Positions 52,649 through 62,800 of a DNA stretch of 64,000 nucleotides are shown here, in pieces; position 1 is the stretch's first letter; each line of letters starts with the position of its first letter. The DNA is from Hyposmocoma kahamanoa. Its lineage: Eukaryota; Arthropoda; Insecta; Lepidoptera; Cosmopterigidae. Where the stretch lies: contig NW_020653726.1 of the NCBI RefSeq assembly GCF_003589595.1, positions 11,333,318-11,397,317 on the forward strand. The letters are read 5' to 3'. The translations under genes were made by a program, and so were the position numbers. The notes below the pieces were generated by a model, which saw nothing but the letters and a program-made list of their open reading frames with translations, ran no database searches and was not told the DNA's origin.

Positions 52649-55592
52649 TTATTGTCCTTGTGAAAGATAAAATGAGTTAATTTGATTCTTAAATATGTTT
52701 AATGACTGCGCTTGTCTAATTGTAGCTGGGAGGGAGTTCCAGAGACGAACAGCGTGTGTAGAGAAAGAGGAATCATAAAAGGAAGTGGAGTGCAATGGCA
52801 TTTTGAGACTAAGATTTTCTGAAGACCGTAATGAGTGACTATTCGAGCAGTGTCGGAAACTAAATCTATCCTTAAGGTAGTGTGGGAATGTGGGGTTGAA
52901 CAAAATGTTGTAAAGAAGGGATAGTATATGAGTATTCCGGCGCAGGCGAATAGGAAGCCACTTGAGCTTAGAACGATAATGAGAAACGTGATCATGTTTA
53001 CGCAAACCATAAATGAATCGAATACAAAAATTTTGAAGACGCTCAAGTTTATCTAGCTGGTCTTACGAGAGATCAAGGTAACTGGCGTCGGCATAATCGA
53101 GGACAGGAAGCAACAAAGATTGTGCTAGCGCAATTTTAGTAGCAGTGGGTAAGAAGTTTCGTAGCCGCCTTAACGATGCAGCTGACGCATACAATTTACT
53201 ACTAACGGCTTGTAGCTGTGGACCCCAAAGCAGAGAACTGTCCATGAGTATTCCCAAATTTTTTACCGTAAAACTAAAAGGAATGTCAAAACCATCAAAA
53301 TTTACTTTAGGAAGTGCGCTCAAGTCAACTTTAGACAGTAATCTGGAGCTTCCTACTATCATCACCTGAGTTTTGACAGGATTAACTGAAAGTCCAAATG
53401 CCTCACTCCACTCCTTAATACGGAACAAGTTTTGGTTTGTGGTCGTTATAGCTTCAGTTAACCTCGATGGCGGTTCCTGACAGTATATTTGCAGATCGTC
53501 GGCATATAGGTGGTAGAAACAAGATAGGCTATGAGAAATGGTGTTTATAAATATGGCAAACAGAAGAGGAGATAAAATGCCGCCTTGAGGAACGCCAGCT
53601 GTCGTGTTACACCATGAGGAGAATTTCTCGTCATATCGAACTCGTTGCCTGCGATCGTACAAATAACTGCGAAACCAGTCAATCATAGTTGGAGATATGT
53701 TCATTGAGTGCAACAGGGCGAGAAGTACATCGAAATCAACTGTGTTAAATGCGTTGCTAAAGTCCAATAGTGTTAGCACAGTTAATTGACCATTCTCCAT
53801 TCCAAAGCGAATATCATCGGTGACTTTCACCAAAGTCGTGACTGTGCTATGGCCGGAACGGAAACCAGATTGGAGAGGATTAAACAGATTGTGACGGGAA
53901 AGGAACTTGCTTAGTTGGTTATGGATGAGACGCTCCAAAACCTTTGAAAGGAAAGGAAGGATGGATATAGGACGATATTCGTTACATGTTTTGGGATTAC
54001 TTACTTTAGGCAAAGGTATTATTTGAGCATCCTTCCAGATTGAAGGAAATGCGGCATTGTAAATAGAGCTATTGAAGAGGAAAGTTAAAACTGGAAGAAT
54101 GATATCAAGGATCGGCACTAGCATATTGCGACTTATACTGTCACAACCAACAGCATTCGAGGTGATTGACAAAATACACTTGTTGACGTCACATTCCGAA
54201 AATTTATCAAGAATGAATGGAGAGTGGTCAGGGATTGGTAAGGCCGAGAGTTGTTTTAAAGTTTTAATTTTATTAATGTTATTAATACTAGGAGAAGAGG
54301 AGAAGTGTACATTGAGAGAATCGATATTAACACTGTTAGGAATGGCACTGTCTTTGGATTTACCAATCCCAAGAGTCTCATTTCCAAACCTTCGTTGGAT
54401 CCTCGTTCTCGACGGATTTGTAGATATGGCGACGTAAAGCATCTCTACACATCATATTGCAGCGATTACGGATTTTGGTATAGGTTTCTTTATTATAGTT
54501 ACTTGGGCGACATTTATATTTAGTTTTAGCAGCTACCTTTTTGTTAACTACCAATTTTATGTCGTCGGTAAGCCATGCTGCCGGAAGGTGTTTTAATTTT
54601 ATGGATCGAAAAGGCGCATGCTTGTCATACAGTTGGTTAATGCATGTGTTAAAAATTTCAACCTGCTCATCCACAGTCTGCGCATCAATCACTGGAGACC
54701 AATCAATAGCACGTGCATCTTTAAGAAAAATCTCACGATCCATACCACTAAAATTGCGCTGGAGTATGACTTTGGGTTTAGCTTTAGGAGGACGAATTTT
54801 ATAAGACAAATAAATGAGGTCGTGATAAGAAAATGCATCAGCCGAACATTGGCCGTGTTTTGCAACATGCTGCGGTGAAGATACTATTAATAAATCTAAA
54901 AGAGAAGGAGTACAATTGGGAAAATGATGAGTAGCACCAAGTGAAAGGATGTGCATGTTGCTTGAATTAATAACTGATTTAAGTGAGGACGTACGGTGAT
55001 CATTTTTAATGAGACAAGTATTAAAGTCTCCCAAAATAATGGAGGGTCTATAAGAGGGAACAAAGTCACTTAACAGTTTTTCTAGTGAGGTAAAGTAGTC
55101 AACACGCAATGATGGGCTATAATAAACTCCAAGAAGGATTTTGGTGTGAACGAGAGTGACCTCAACCAACAGATGCTCGCCTGCATTGGGTGACGGTGGT
55201 TGTGATGAGGTGCTAATAATGGCGAAAGGAATGTGAGCTTTTAAGTAAATAGCTACCCCACCACCAACGGAGCCAACACGATCATTTCGTATAAGACGGA
55301 ATCCAGGTAAAGCATAAGAGGAAGAAGGCAAACATGGTTTCAACCAAGACTCGGAAATCAGTACCGCATGTATATTGTTAAGATCAAACGACGCCAGTAT
55401 ATCAGGATAATGAGCCGGAATACTTTGGGCATTAATATGAATAACGTTAAAATTTTTGGGAACGTCAGAAAACAAAGACTCAAGTGTGTCTGAAAGAGAA
55501 GGAAGACTATCAAAACTGTTATTGCTGCTGTTGCTACTAAGAGATGACAGAGAAAAGTAAAGTTCATTATCACTATCAATTCCATCTGACAT
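52649..55592 (-). pseudogene. LINE ORF2 (endonuclease/reverse transcriptase) with two frameshifts
   Basis: Start ATG 55592 (MSDGIDSDNELYFSLSS..., a Ser-rich leader). Endonuclease (54400-55430): HINAQSI, LISESWL (catalytic Glu), GVYYSPS, IILGDFNTCL, FSYHDLIYL (usual SDH has Tyr for Asp). Frame break 1 is at about 54400, in the KVWK linker. The reverse transcriptase follows: EYRPISILPFLSKVLERLI, NPLQSGFRSGHSTVTTL, LLDFSNAFNTV (motif A), GVPQGGILSPLLFAIF (motif B), YADDLQIY (motif C), VKNLGILMDSSLLW. Frame break 2 is at about 53060 (DYADASYLDLS into LDKLERLQNF). The C-terminus (53005-52649) contains LKWLPIRLRRN and AVRLWNSLPATIRQA. Only two single-base-scale breaks in about 980 codons point to recent loss. 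Confidence 0.85.
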
Positions 55593-56561
55593 ATCTAAAT
55601 AAATATAAAAATATATATAATTATAATATAAAAACTATGTACTAATATAATATATATATACAAACCTAAACAACACAAATAGATCGACTGGTAACTGTAA
55701 CAGATACTATCTCCACCCGCCGGTTGTAGTGTTCTGGAAAAGAACATTAATATAACAACATTACATTTATAGAGGTGGATCTGCAAGGGCACGGAACTAT
55801 ACATACTAATCTAATCTAACTAAATATTACTGAAATGACAGGCCCAAAAAAAAAAAAAAAATTGTAAAAACAACCAACAGTTAAATTAGTGCGTGAAGCG
55901 GAACGCAATTAATTTATTAAAGTGGACCTGTCAAAGTCAATAGTGACTTTATGCCATAGCCCTTATAAATTTTACATACTATACAACAAAACAAAAAAAA
56001 AAGAAAACTGACAGTCACAATAAATAAAAATCAAAGAAAATATTTTGTGAGGGTGAACATAATATATTATCCAGTCCTACCCGAACAGATTCCACAAGAT
56101 TAGACGCGTAAAAGATATATGAAAATGAGACAAAGAAAAGTACGTCAGTAACGTCACTTTTTACTAGTGGTCATCTAAGAGCTATATCAATATTTTTTCC
56201 ACATCGCACATATCCCTTATTTTGATGACATTACAAGTGTGGGTAACACCTGCAACAGTAGTAGTAACACTATAAACACCAGAAATAAAGATGAAATTTT
56301 TGTTATAATTATCATGAATTATCATGATAATTGATTTTAATAAACATGTTACATATATGTTCACATATAGGTATATATTCTTAAAACAAAAGTTAGTGTC
56401 TTATTTTAATTTAGTTATTCCATATTACTTTTTTAGAAAAAAAAACAAAATTAGAAAAAAAACCAGAGCGCTGTGTTTTTTTTTCAAAAATGTGAAAAAA
56501 CACATTTGGTTTTTTTTTCAAGTTACAACACTAGTTAAGTGACATAATATGCTTGGGGACA
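55593..56561. other. No gene; AT-rich
   Basis: Poly-A run at 55846-55861 and at 55990-56005. A perfect TTATCATGAATTATCATGATAA dyad region lies at about 56310-56332. Possible 5' untranslated sequence of the LINE up to about 55850. Confidence 0.45.
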
Positions 56562-56924
56562 TTAAGTGAGGCCAGACGAGCGCAATTTTGTGAGTTATGA
56601 GCGCGCATAGTTTGAGTTGCGCAGTTTGCGCTGCATTCGGTTTCATATAAAAGTGCGGTTTGTTTCACACGACGACGCAAAATGAGTTATCTGCCGACTC
56701 ACGGGAGTAATGACGACTGACTGTCGGTCGCATCGTTTGACGGGCTGGCGCGGGTAGGGGTAGGGGTGAGGGAAGGGGTCACTTTGGTATAAACGCTTAA
56801 AAAGCAACTGAATAAAATACGTTCGTCTGGCGCTCCAACCGAATTTCGGTCGAGCGCAAACTGCGCAAACTCAAAAAATGCAACTCACAACTCACAAAAT
56901 TACGCTCGTCTGGTCTCACCCTAA
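56562..56924. mobile_element. MITE with ~65 bp terminal inverted repeats
   Basis: The left arm starts TTAAGTGAGGCCAGACGAGC and the right arm ends CTCGTCTGGTCTCACCCTAA. Inner parts TTGAGTTGCGCAGTTTGCGC and GCGCAAACTGCGCAAACTCA also pair. No coding frame. The centre holds (GGGGTA)-like repeats at 56755-56780. No target duplication found. Superfamily unknown. Confidence 0.75.
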
Positions 56925-57533
56925 CGCTTGTAAACTTTTGAGCGGCCTATACATGAATAATTGATACAAGAAACGTAGTACCAGCTTATTTTTATATTTC
57001 TTTGTTACGAAACTAGATACACTTGTCGATACATATATATTGTGTATGACAGCAAGCTTGATCCACCGGCGCGTGTCTTTGAGGAAAATGTGAGACGAAT
57101 AAATTCCGCGCCCCATTGGTAGCTTTAACGTCTTCGCTATGAATTATATTTTTTTTTATAGCTACGGGCTCGGAAATATCAATGTCAGGCTCGCCATAGG
57201 TATAGAATTCGGAGAAGCTCAGACACTCGAGGAGATCAGGAGTGGCGCGCCAGGCTGCGACTTGCGGGAGTTCTCTATGTGAGAATAGCAGTAATCTCGC
57301 GCTTTATGTCGCTCTCGCGCCCTGTCGTGCTAGCCCTACAGGTGTGGCTATTATATCATAGGAACATCAGCTTAAACGAAAACTAAAAATAAAGTGTTTC
57401 CGCTTGTGCAATGAGGATATGTACAAGACGAGTAGCGTGATTTATATGAATATTCTAAGTTTACACTTAGATTTCTGTCTTAAATGATAAAGAAAACGTT
57501 ATTGAATTTATTAATTTGATTAATTTTATTTAA
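56925..57533. other. No gene seen
   Basis: Includes a moderately GC-rich patch, 57160-57350 (GTCGCTCTCGCGCCCTGTCG), probably part of another unrecognised repeat. Confidence 0.45.
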
Positions 57534-57690
57534 CTGCCGCAGTGGCCGAATGGTTGCTGGTCTGCCAGACAGAGGTCCCTGGTTTGTTTTCCGGGCCGGA
57601 GAATTGTTGTATGGCCAACATTCGCTTTTCTCCTGAGTTTGAGTGTAATTTGTGGTTGGTTTTGTGTGTGTCCATGGCACCCATATGGCA
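57534..57690 (+). mobile_element. SINE family A, copy 4, fused to repeat R
   Basis: CCGCAGTGGCCGAATGGTTG (A box TGGCCGAATGG) and CCCTGGTTTGTTTTCCGGGC (altered B box), then body to GTGTGTCCATGGCACCC. The tail of family A is missing. R sequence begins at once at 57693 (GATGGTAAGCTACACGCC). Confidence 0.75.
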
Positions 57691-57692
57691 TA

Positions 57693-57960
57693 ATTTTTTT
57701 GATGGTAAGCTACACGCCTGTCCATAAAGTTACTGTGCCACTCAGAGATTTAAATTGCAAAGATTTGAGGGGCACTACCACTGCGTCCGTCACCCTGAGA
57801 CATAAGTTGACGAGTCCCATATGCCTGTAATTTTACCAGCACTCTTACCCCTCAAGATCGGAACACAGTAATGCTGATATTACTGCTTGGCGGCAGAAAT
57901 AGGTCAGGTGGCAGTACTTCCCTGGACGAATTCTTTCACAAGGAGCTCTACTGCTATTAA
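57693..57960 (+). repeat. Interspersed repeat R, copy 9 (5' end missing)
   Basis: Begins inside R and ends CTCTACTGCTATTAAAG. All later core blocks are present. 57961-58060 between it and the R1-clade element shows nothing. Confidence 0.85.
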
Positions 57961-58060
57961 AGTACATAAGTATTTCAATGAATCTGAGAGCACTAATTTC
58001 TATACAGTAGAACAATATTGTAATATACTAGCTAAACACAGATTAAAATGTATATTATTA

Positions 58061-61000
58061 TTATATAAAAAAAGGCGCCTTGTCGTCGAGTTGCGGATAC
58101 CAGCCCGGCAGCAGATACTGCCTTCGCCTTCTCCCCGTACGTCTGCGCCGGAGCGGGTGCGCGTCCGCCGCGTCCTCGCGCACCCACTCCGCGGCCTCCT
58201 TTTGCGACATAACCTCTGTGCAAAAGGAGGCCACCGCCTCCCAGGACTCCTCGCTATCGAGCATGGCGGCAACCACGCTCGGCAACGAGAGGTACTGCCC
58301 TATAGTCCCCGTCAGAGTGCGGCGCTGCTCATCCCACCGGCTACACACCTCTAGGGTGTGCTGCGCGGTGTCATCCGCAGCGCCGCACTCGTGGCACGAC
58401 GGGGACGGTACCCTCCTCGCCACCTTGTGCAGGTAGTGACCGAAGCAGTCGTGCCCGGTCAGCACCTGCACAAGGTGGTACGACAGACGCCCGTGGGGCC
58501 GGTTTACCCACTCTACGAGGACAGGGCGAATCGCCTCTATGGTACGAGCACCATAGGGGGGATCCGCCAAGCCCTCTTTCCACCGGTCCCGCATGCGCTG
58601 CGCCGCGAGGCGGCGCTCCCGCTCCACCTCTTGGGGAGCGGGTCGCTCGCCTCGGTCCCTCATTCCCCGCCGGTAGGTGCGGACCTCCGCCAGGACATCG
58701 GCTTCGAGGTCCCACGGCGGAGTACCGGCGAGGACGCATGCGGCAGCGCAGGCCACCGTCATGTACGCCCTGCACATTCGCAGGGCGACCACCCTCTGGG
58801 GCCTCCTCAGCAGCGACTTCGTCGCCGCTGATAAGGCCCCACTCCAAATGGGAACCCCGTATAAGGCCATACTCCGGGTCACCCCGGCGTATAGCCTTCT
58901 GCATGGGGCTCCCGGCGTCCCGAGGTTGGGCAGGAGCCTGCCCAACGCAAATGCGGCGCCCACTATTCGGGGAGCAAGTTGCCGAAAATGCTCCCCGAAG
59001 TTCCATCGCCGGTCTAGGACAAGTCCCAGATATTTCATCTGGGACTTGACCGGGACCGATACTCCCGCGATGGAGATGTGGGCGCCTGCCAGCACCGCCC
59101 AACCTCTACCCCTCCCGCCGAAGACGGCCACATGCGTCTTCGGCACGGCGACCTCGAGCCCCAGCAGTTGTATTCGGCGGACCACCATGTCCGCCGCTAC
59201 TGAGGCTCTTCGGGCCGCCTCCTGGAAGGTGGTCCCCCGGACGGCCATCAGCGTGTCATCGGCGTACGCGATGACCGCCGTCCGGGGGAGCAGCGCGCCC
59301 CTCAGCACCCAATCGTATCCCAGGTTCCACAGTAGTGGTCCTAATACGGGTCCCTGGTGTACTCCGCACCTCATTGGGCGCTCGGCGCGCCTCCCTTCCC
59401 TCGTCTGATAGAGCACCACCCTGTCCTCCAGGTAGTGCTCCACCAGACGGCTGAGGTACCTGGGGATATTATGGTACCTCAGCGCCTCCCTGATAACGGC
59501 GAAGGGGAGAGTGCCGAAGGCGTTGGCTATGTCCATGTTCCCTCTCGCCGTTACCCTCCTCCACGATGTATCGCAGCGACTCCAGGGCGTCCAGGGTGGA
59601 GAGTCCAGCCCTGAACCCGTACTGCCGCTGCGACACATCGGGGCCTGTCCTCCTCAAGTGTTCGTTGATCCTGGAGGCTATGATTCGCTCCAGGATCTTC
59701 GCCACCTCGTCCAGCAGGACGAGGGGCCTGAACCCCGAGGGGGAGTCCGCAGGTCGGCCCGGCTTGGGCACCAGGACGAGCCTTCCCTCCTTCCAGCATC
59801 TCGGGAACAAAGCCGTCCTCAAGCAGTCATCCATGAGATGCTTGAGGCGGGTCCCGAGATGCTTCAGGGCAATGCGAAGGACTCGTCCCGGTACCCCGTC
59901 CGGGCCGGGAGCCTTCTTCCGGCCCCGCAGCCGTCCCACCGCCCACTCCAACTCCCCCTCGGTGATTTCCTAGGGGTTCCTCAGTCTGCCCCCCGTCTGC
60001 TCTGGGGGGCACCATGGATGGTGGGGTGAAGGGCTGCGGTTCGAGGAAAAGGCCCTCCACCACCCGGTTGAGGAGATTCAGCTCCAGTGACCCTATGGGA
60101 GATGCACCGTACATTTTGTTGCGCACAACTTTGTACGGCCTCCCCCATGGGTCCGCGTCCAGGGTGGCCAAGAAATCCTCTTTCGCGGAGTCCTTGGCCC
60201 GCCCTATTGCGACCTTCAGGGCCTGCCTCGCGGCCTGAAGGGCGCTGTGGACCCTTCTCTCCTCACTTTGGGTGTGGCGCCTGCGGCGGCATCGGCCGTA
60301 GGCCCGCCGGGCCGTGATACTGGCGGTGCGGAGGTCTCCAATCTCCGTGGTCCACCAGTACACGCTCTTTTTGCCCGGGGTCCCTCTGACCCTGGACCAC
60401 GACTGGACCATGGCTGCTTCCTCTGCGAGCTCAAGGTCCAGGCGGGTGAGTGCCCATTTGGGACAGCCCCCCCCCGGGGCCCGTGTTGGAGGCCGTCGTG
60501 GGCGGCGTATGGGAGACCCTCATCCGTATATATTTATGATCGGAGAGGGTCTCCTCGTCCTCCAGGACCTGCCAGCCTGATACTCGCGCGGCTAATGAGG
60601 GGGTCGCAAACGTGACGTCCACGATTGACCCACCATTTTGCCGAACGCACGTGTTGGCATGGCCCCGGTTGAGGATGGCCAACCCTAGGACTGCCGCCTA
60701 ATTTTCCAACTCTGGCCCCCTGGTATTGGTGACCGGAGAACCCCACGCCGCGCTCTTGGCGTTGATGTCCCTCAACACCAACACCGGCGTCGGAGCTGCC
60801 CTCCTCACCGCCCTCTCTAGGGTCTCCAGGAACACCTGGAATTGGGCCAGGGTGCGGTTTGGAGAGAAGTACACCCCAATTACGATGACTTCTCCCCCAC
60901 CTCGCCGCCACGAACCCTGACCCGCGTTCCCTCACCACTAGAGGGGGGAGTGTCCGGCAGTCGACGCCACTATGGCCACCGTCTCCTCCCGATCCCCCGC

Positions 61001-61133
61001 CCAATTCCCCCGCGGGGGGACAAAGTATGGCTCCGCCACAGCAGCACTCCGCCATGGCCTGGACCAATAGGTCCTGTGCCCTGGCGCAGTGGTTGAGGTT
61101 GCTCTGCAGTATAATATGGTGGCGTGCTGGCAT
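58061..61133 (-). pseudogene. R1-clade ORF2: endonuclease/reverse transcriptase, several frameshifts
   Basis: Start ATG 61133, reading ILQSNLNHCARAQDLLVQAM. The endonuclease (61130-60450) needs three or more frame changes to show AEPYFVPP, GVYFSPN, VLRDINAKSAAWGS (usual GDFNAKS) and SIVDVTFATPSLAARVSGW then LSDHKYI. Then 60411-59990: linker with YWWTTEI. RT: GRKKAPGPDGVPGRVL, FRPLVLLDEVAKILERII, QYGFRAGLSTLDALE (59600). A frame break at about 59550 follows, then the long frame 59540-58061. That frame has MDIANAFGTLPF (motif A), GVHQGPVLGPLLWN (motif B, His for Pro and Pro for Ser), IAYADDTLM (motif C), MKYLGLVLDRRWNF, and a C-terminal CHECGAADDTAQHTLEVC knuckle. Codons are GC-rich. It copies the element RNA at a nicked target. 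Confidence 0.85.
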
Positions 61134-61135
61134 TA
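61131..61135 (-). promoter_or_regulatory. ORF1 stop/ORF2 start overlap (TAATG)
   Basis: On the minus strand ORF1 ends ATGGAGCAGTAA and ORF2 begins at the ATG sharing the final A. A one-base stop-start overlap is the arrangement for which termination-reinitiation has been described in the R1-clade element SART1. Here it is seen only as sequence. Confidence 0.75.
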
Positions 61136-62317
61136 CTGCTCCATACTTTGTCCCTCAATAGGAGGGGGGCCTGAGGTCCCCGCCGACTTGCCCTTGGTGG
61201 TGGAGGGAGCGCAAGATCGCCCCCCCATCACGTGGTCCGCTGGACGGCCAGCCGCGGTGCAGCCCGAGCACCGCGGGGTCGCCGTGCACCCGGAGGCCGA
61301 GTGTCCCACCTGGCCACACCTGAAGCAGAGCCCGCTCCTGTCCACACTGGACGGGCAGAGGGCTCTGGTGTGACCAATCCCCATGTACCTGAAGCAGCGC
61401 ATGGGGAGGGGCTCCATCACATGGACCCCGGCGGAGGACCACACCACGAATATGCGGCCGGCAGCCGCCACCCGTTGGGCTGCCGTCACCGGGCAGCGGA
61501 CGAGGGCTGACCCCCTCCCGTTGGGGGCCAGTCTGACGGCTCCCACGCTCACGGCGGACTGGGGGCATTGGCCCTTCGCGGCCACCACCGCCCGGATCTT
61601 CTCCGGGGTCACCGACTCGTCAAAGCCGGTGACCCTTAGATCGGCGGTTTTGGTAGGCCGCGTTACTGTCGCCAGCCCCCCGATCACCTCCTCCAGCTTG
61701 GCCGCCAGGGTGTCGGCCTTCTTGGCGCTGGTCGCCCCGGGCACCTCGACTATGCGGGCACCCGTCTGGGTATTCCGCACCCGCACGTGCGGCCGAAGAA
61801 GGCCGCGAAGAGGCTTGAAGAAGGCCGCGTCCGCATACCTCCCTGCCGTCGCCGCACCGGGGAAGGACTTCCCGGGGCCTCTAGGTCTGCCCCTACGGGC
61901 CGTGCTAATCTTTGGAGCCCTTTCGGGCTCCATAGATTCGTTCGACGAGGGAGCGGCGCGCTTGGGAGCCCTTGAGGATCCCTTCTCTCCGGCTGACCTG
62001 GAGCGCGAAACCACGCGTGAGTTCCCCTCAGAGAGGGTGGCCTTTCCGTCCGAAAGGGCCGAGAGCATCGTCTCACCCTCCGACTCATTGTCGGAGAGAA
62101 TGCTCACCACCACATTGGAGGCACTCGTGCGATCCGTATTTACCGTGTCGTGTGCAAAACCGTTGTCCGTTATTCGTGTGCGTTTGTCGTGTTCACGAGA
62201 GTCGACTTCCGGCCGACCCACGAGGCAGTTTTGGCACTCCCCCAGAGTACGAGGGGCTGCCATCCGCCGAAGCGGATGGGCGGGATTCCCCCTTTCGGGG
62301 ACCCGCCTGGAGACCAT
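61133..62317 (-). CDS. R1-clade ORF1 gag-like protein, intact frame
   Basis: 394 codons from ATG 62317 to TAA 61133-61135. Residues 75-150 are Ser/Glu-rich then strongly basic (KISTARRGRPRGPGKS). Residues about 180-300 form the gag-type core (ATSAKKADTLAAKLEEVIGG, TADLRVTGFDESVTPEKIRA). Three knuckles follow: 308-321 CFRYMGIGHTRALC, 331-344 CFRCGQVGHSASGC and a third from 350 (CSGCTAAGRPADHVMGGRSC). The first has Tyr where the second zinc ligand Cys is expected, so it is probably dead. R1-clade ORF1 proteins coat the RNA and bring it to the nucleus. The frame is intact while ORF2 is broken. The stop overlaps the ORF2 start. Confidence 0.85.
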   Translation of the reverse strand: MVSRRVPERGNPAHPLRRMAAPRTLGECQNCLVGRPEVDSREHDKRTRITDNGFAHDTVNTDRTSASNVVVSILSDNESEGETMLSALSDGKATLSEGNSRVVSRSRSAGEKGSSRAPKRAAPSSNESMEPERAPKISTARRGRPRGPGKSFPGAATAGRYADAAFFKPLRGLLRPHVRVRNTQTGARIVEVPGATSAKKADTLAAKLEEVIGGLATVTRPTKTADLRVTGFDESVTPEKIRAVVAAKGQCPQSAVSVGAVRLAPNGRGSALVRCPVTAAQRVAAAGRIFVVWSSAGVHVMEPLPMRCFRYMGIGHTRALCPSSVDRSGLCFRCGQVGHSASGCTATPRCSGCTAAGRPADHVMGGRSCAPSTTKGKSAGTSGPPPIEGQSMEQ

Positions 62318-62800
62318 TTTTAAAACGTGCCTGTTCTATATTTATTCTTGCTTTGAAAGAGGGTGGGCTCCCCACTGGTGCGCCCTGATGACTGGACACC
62401 CACCAGCCATTCATCCCATCGCCGGGCGCTAGAACTTGGGATTGGGGTGATTTTTTATAGAGATTTTCTTCCTCGCAGCCCTCCTCTCAGTGAGGAGGAC
62501 CCCAGGTTACACTCCATGTGGGATTACGGGTAGGCCGGAGCCGGTTCTGAGACCGAGCACCGCCCACCGTCTCGGTTACGAGTTCGATAGCGCCGGACGG
62601 AACCAACGCTATCTTCCTCCCCTCCCGGTGCTGGTTTTGGTCCGCGCCGGCCGAAGCCGGTAGCTCCCATATTTGGGAGCCGTTCCCCTATCCGCCACCT
62701 GGGGACGCGTCCGATGGCAGACCAGCAACTGCACACGGAGAACAATGGTACCCTTCGATAAGGCGACATGGTGAATGAAATAGCACATCCAGCCTGATGA

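Larger units (their letters stand above)
52211..55592 (-). mobile_element. LINE of the CR1/Jockey group, nearly full ORF2
   Basis: Minus-strand element with a TCTATCTATCTATGAATAA-like 3' tail at 52203-52222 and AATAAAG shortly before it. A 3' untranslated region of about 440 bp includes (TA)n and (ATACAC)-like microsatellite at 52470-52560. Upstream of the ORF, 55593-55850 is AT-rich and may be 5' untranslated sequence. No ORF1 was found. The order and wording of its RT blocks match the truncated LINE at 21.4-22.6 kb. Confidence 0.8.
58061..62800 (-). mobile_element. R1-clade non-LTR retrotransposon, near full length
   Basis: Two ORFs on the minus strand in a strikingly GC-rich block, against AT-rich flanks. 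ORF1 (gag-like, zinc knuckles) and ORF2 (endonuclease, RT, C-terminal zinc finger) overlap as TAATG at 61131-61135. A 5' region of about 450 bp (62318-62780) lacks coding. The 3' end meets AT-rich sequence through a short A run (GGCGCCTTTTTTTA, minus sense). R1-clade members are often target-specific. The flanks do not show 28S rDNA or TTAGG telomere repeats, so this one is not in either classical site. The exact 5' end and target duplication could not be fixed. Confidence 0.85.

Noticed and set aside
58371..59102. Long open frames on both strands across 58-62 kb
   Set aside because: Shadow frames of the GC-rich R1-clade element. Only the frames with gag, endonuclease and RT motifs are real.
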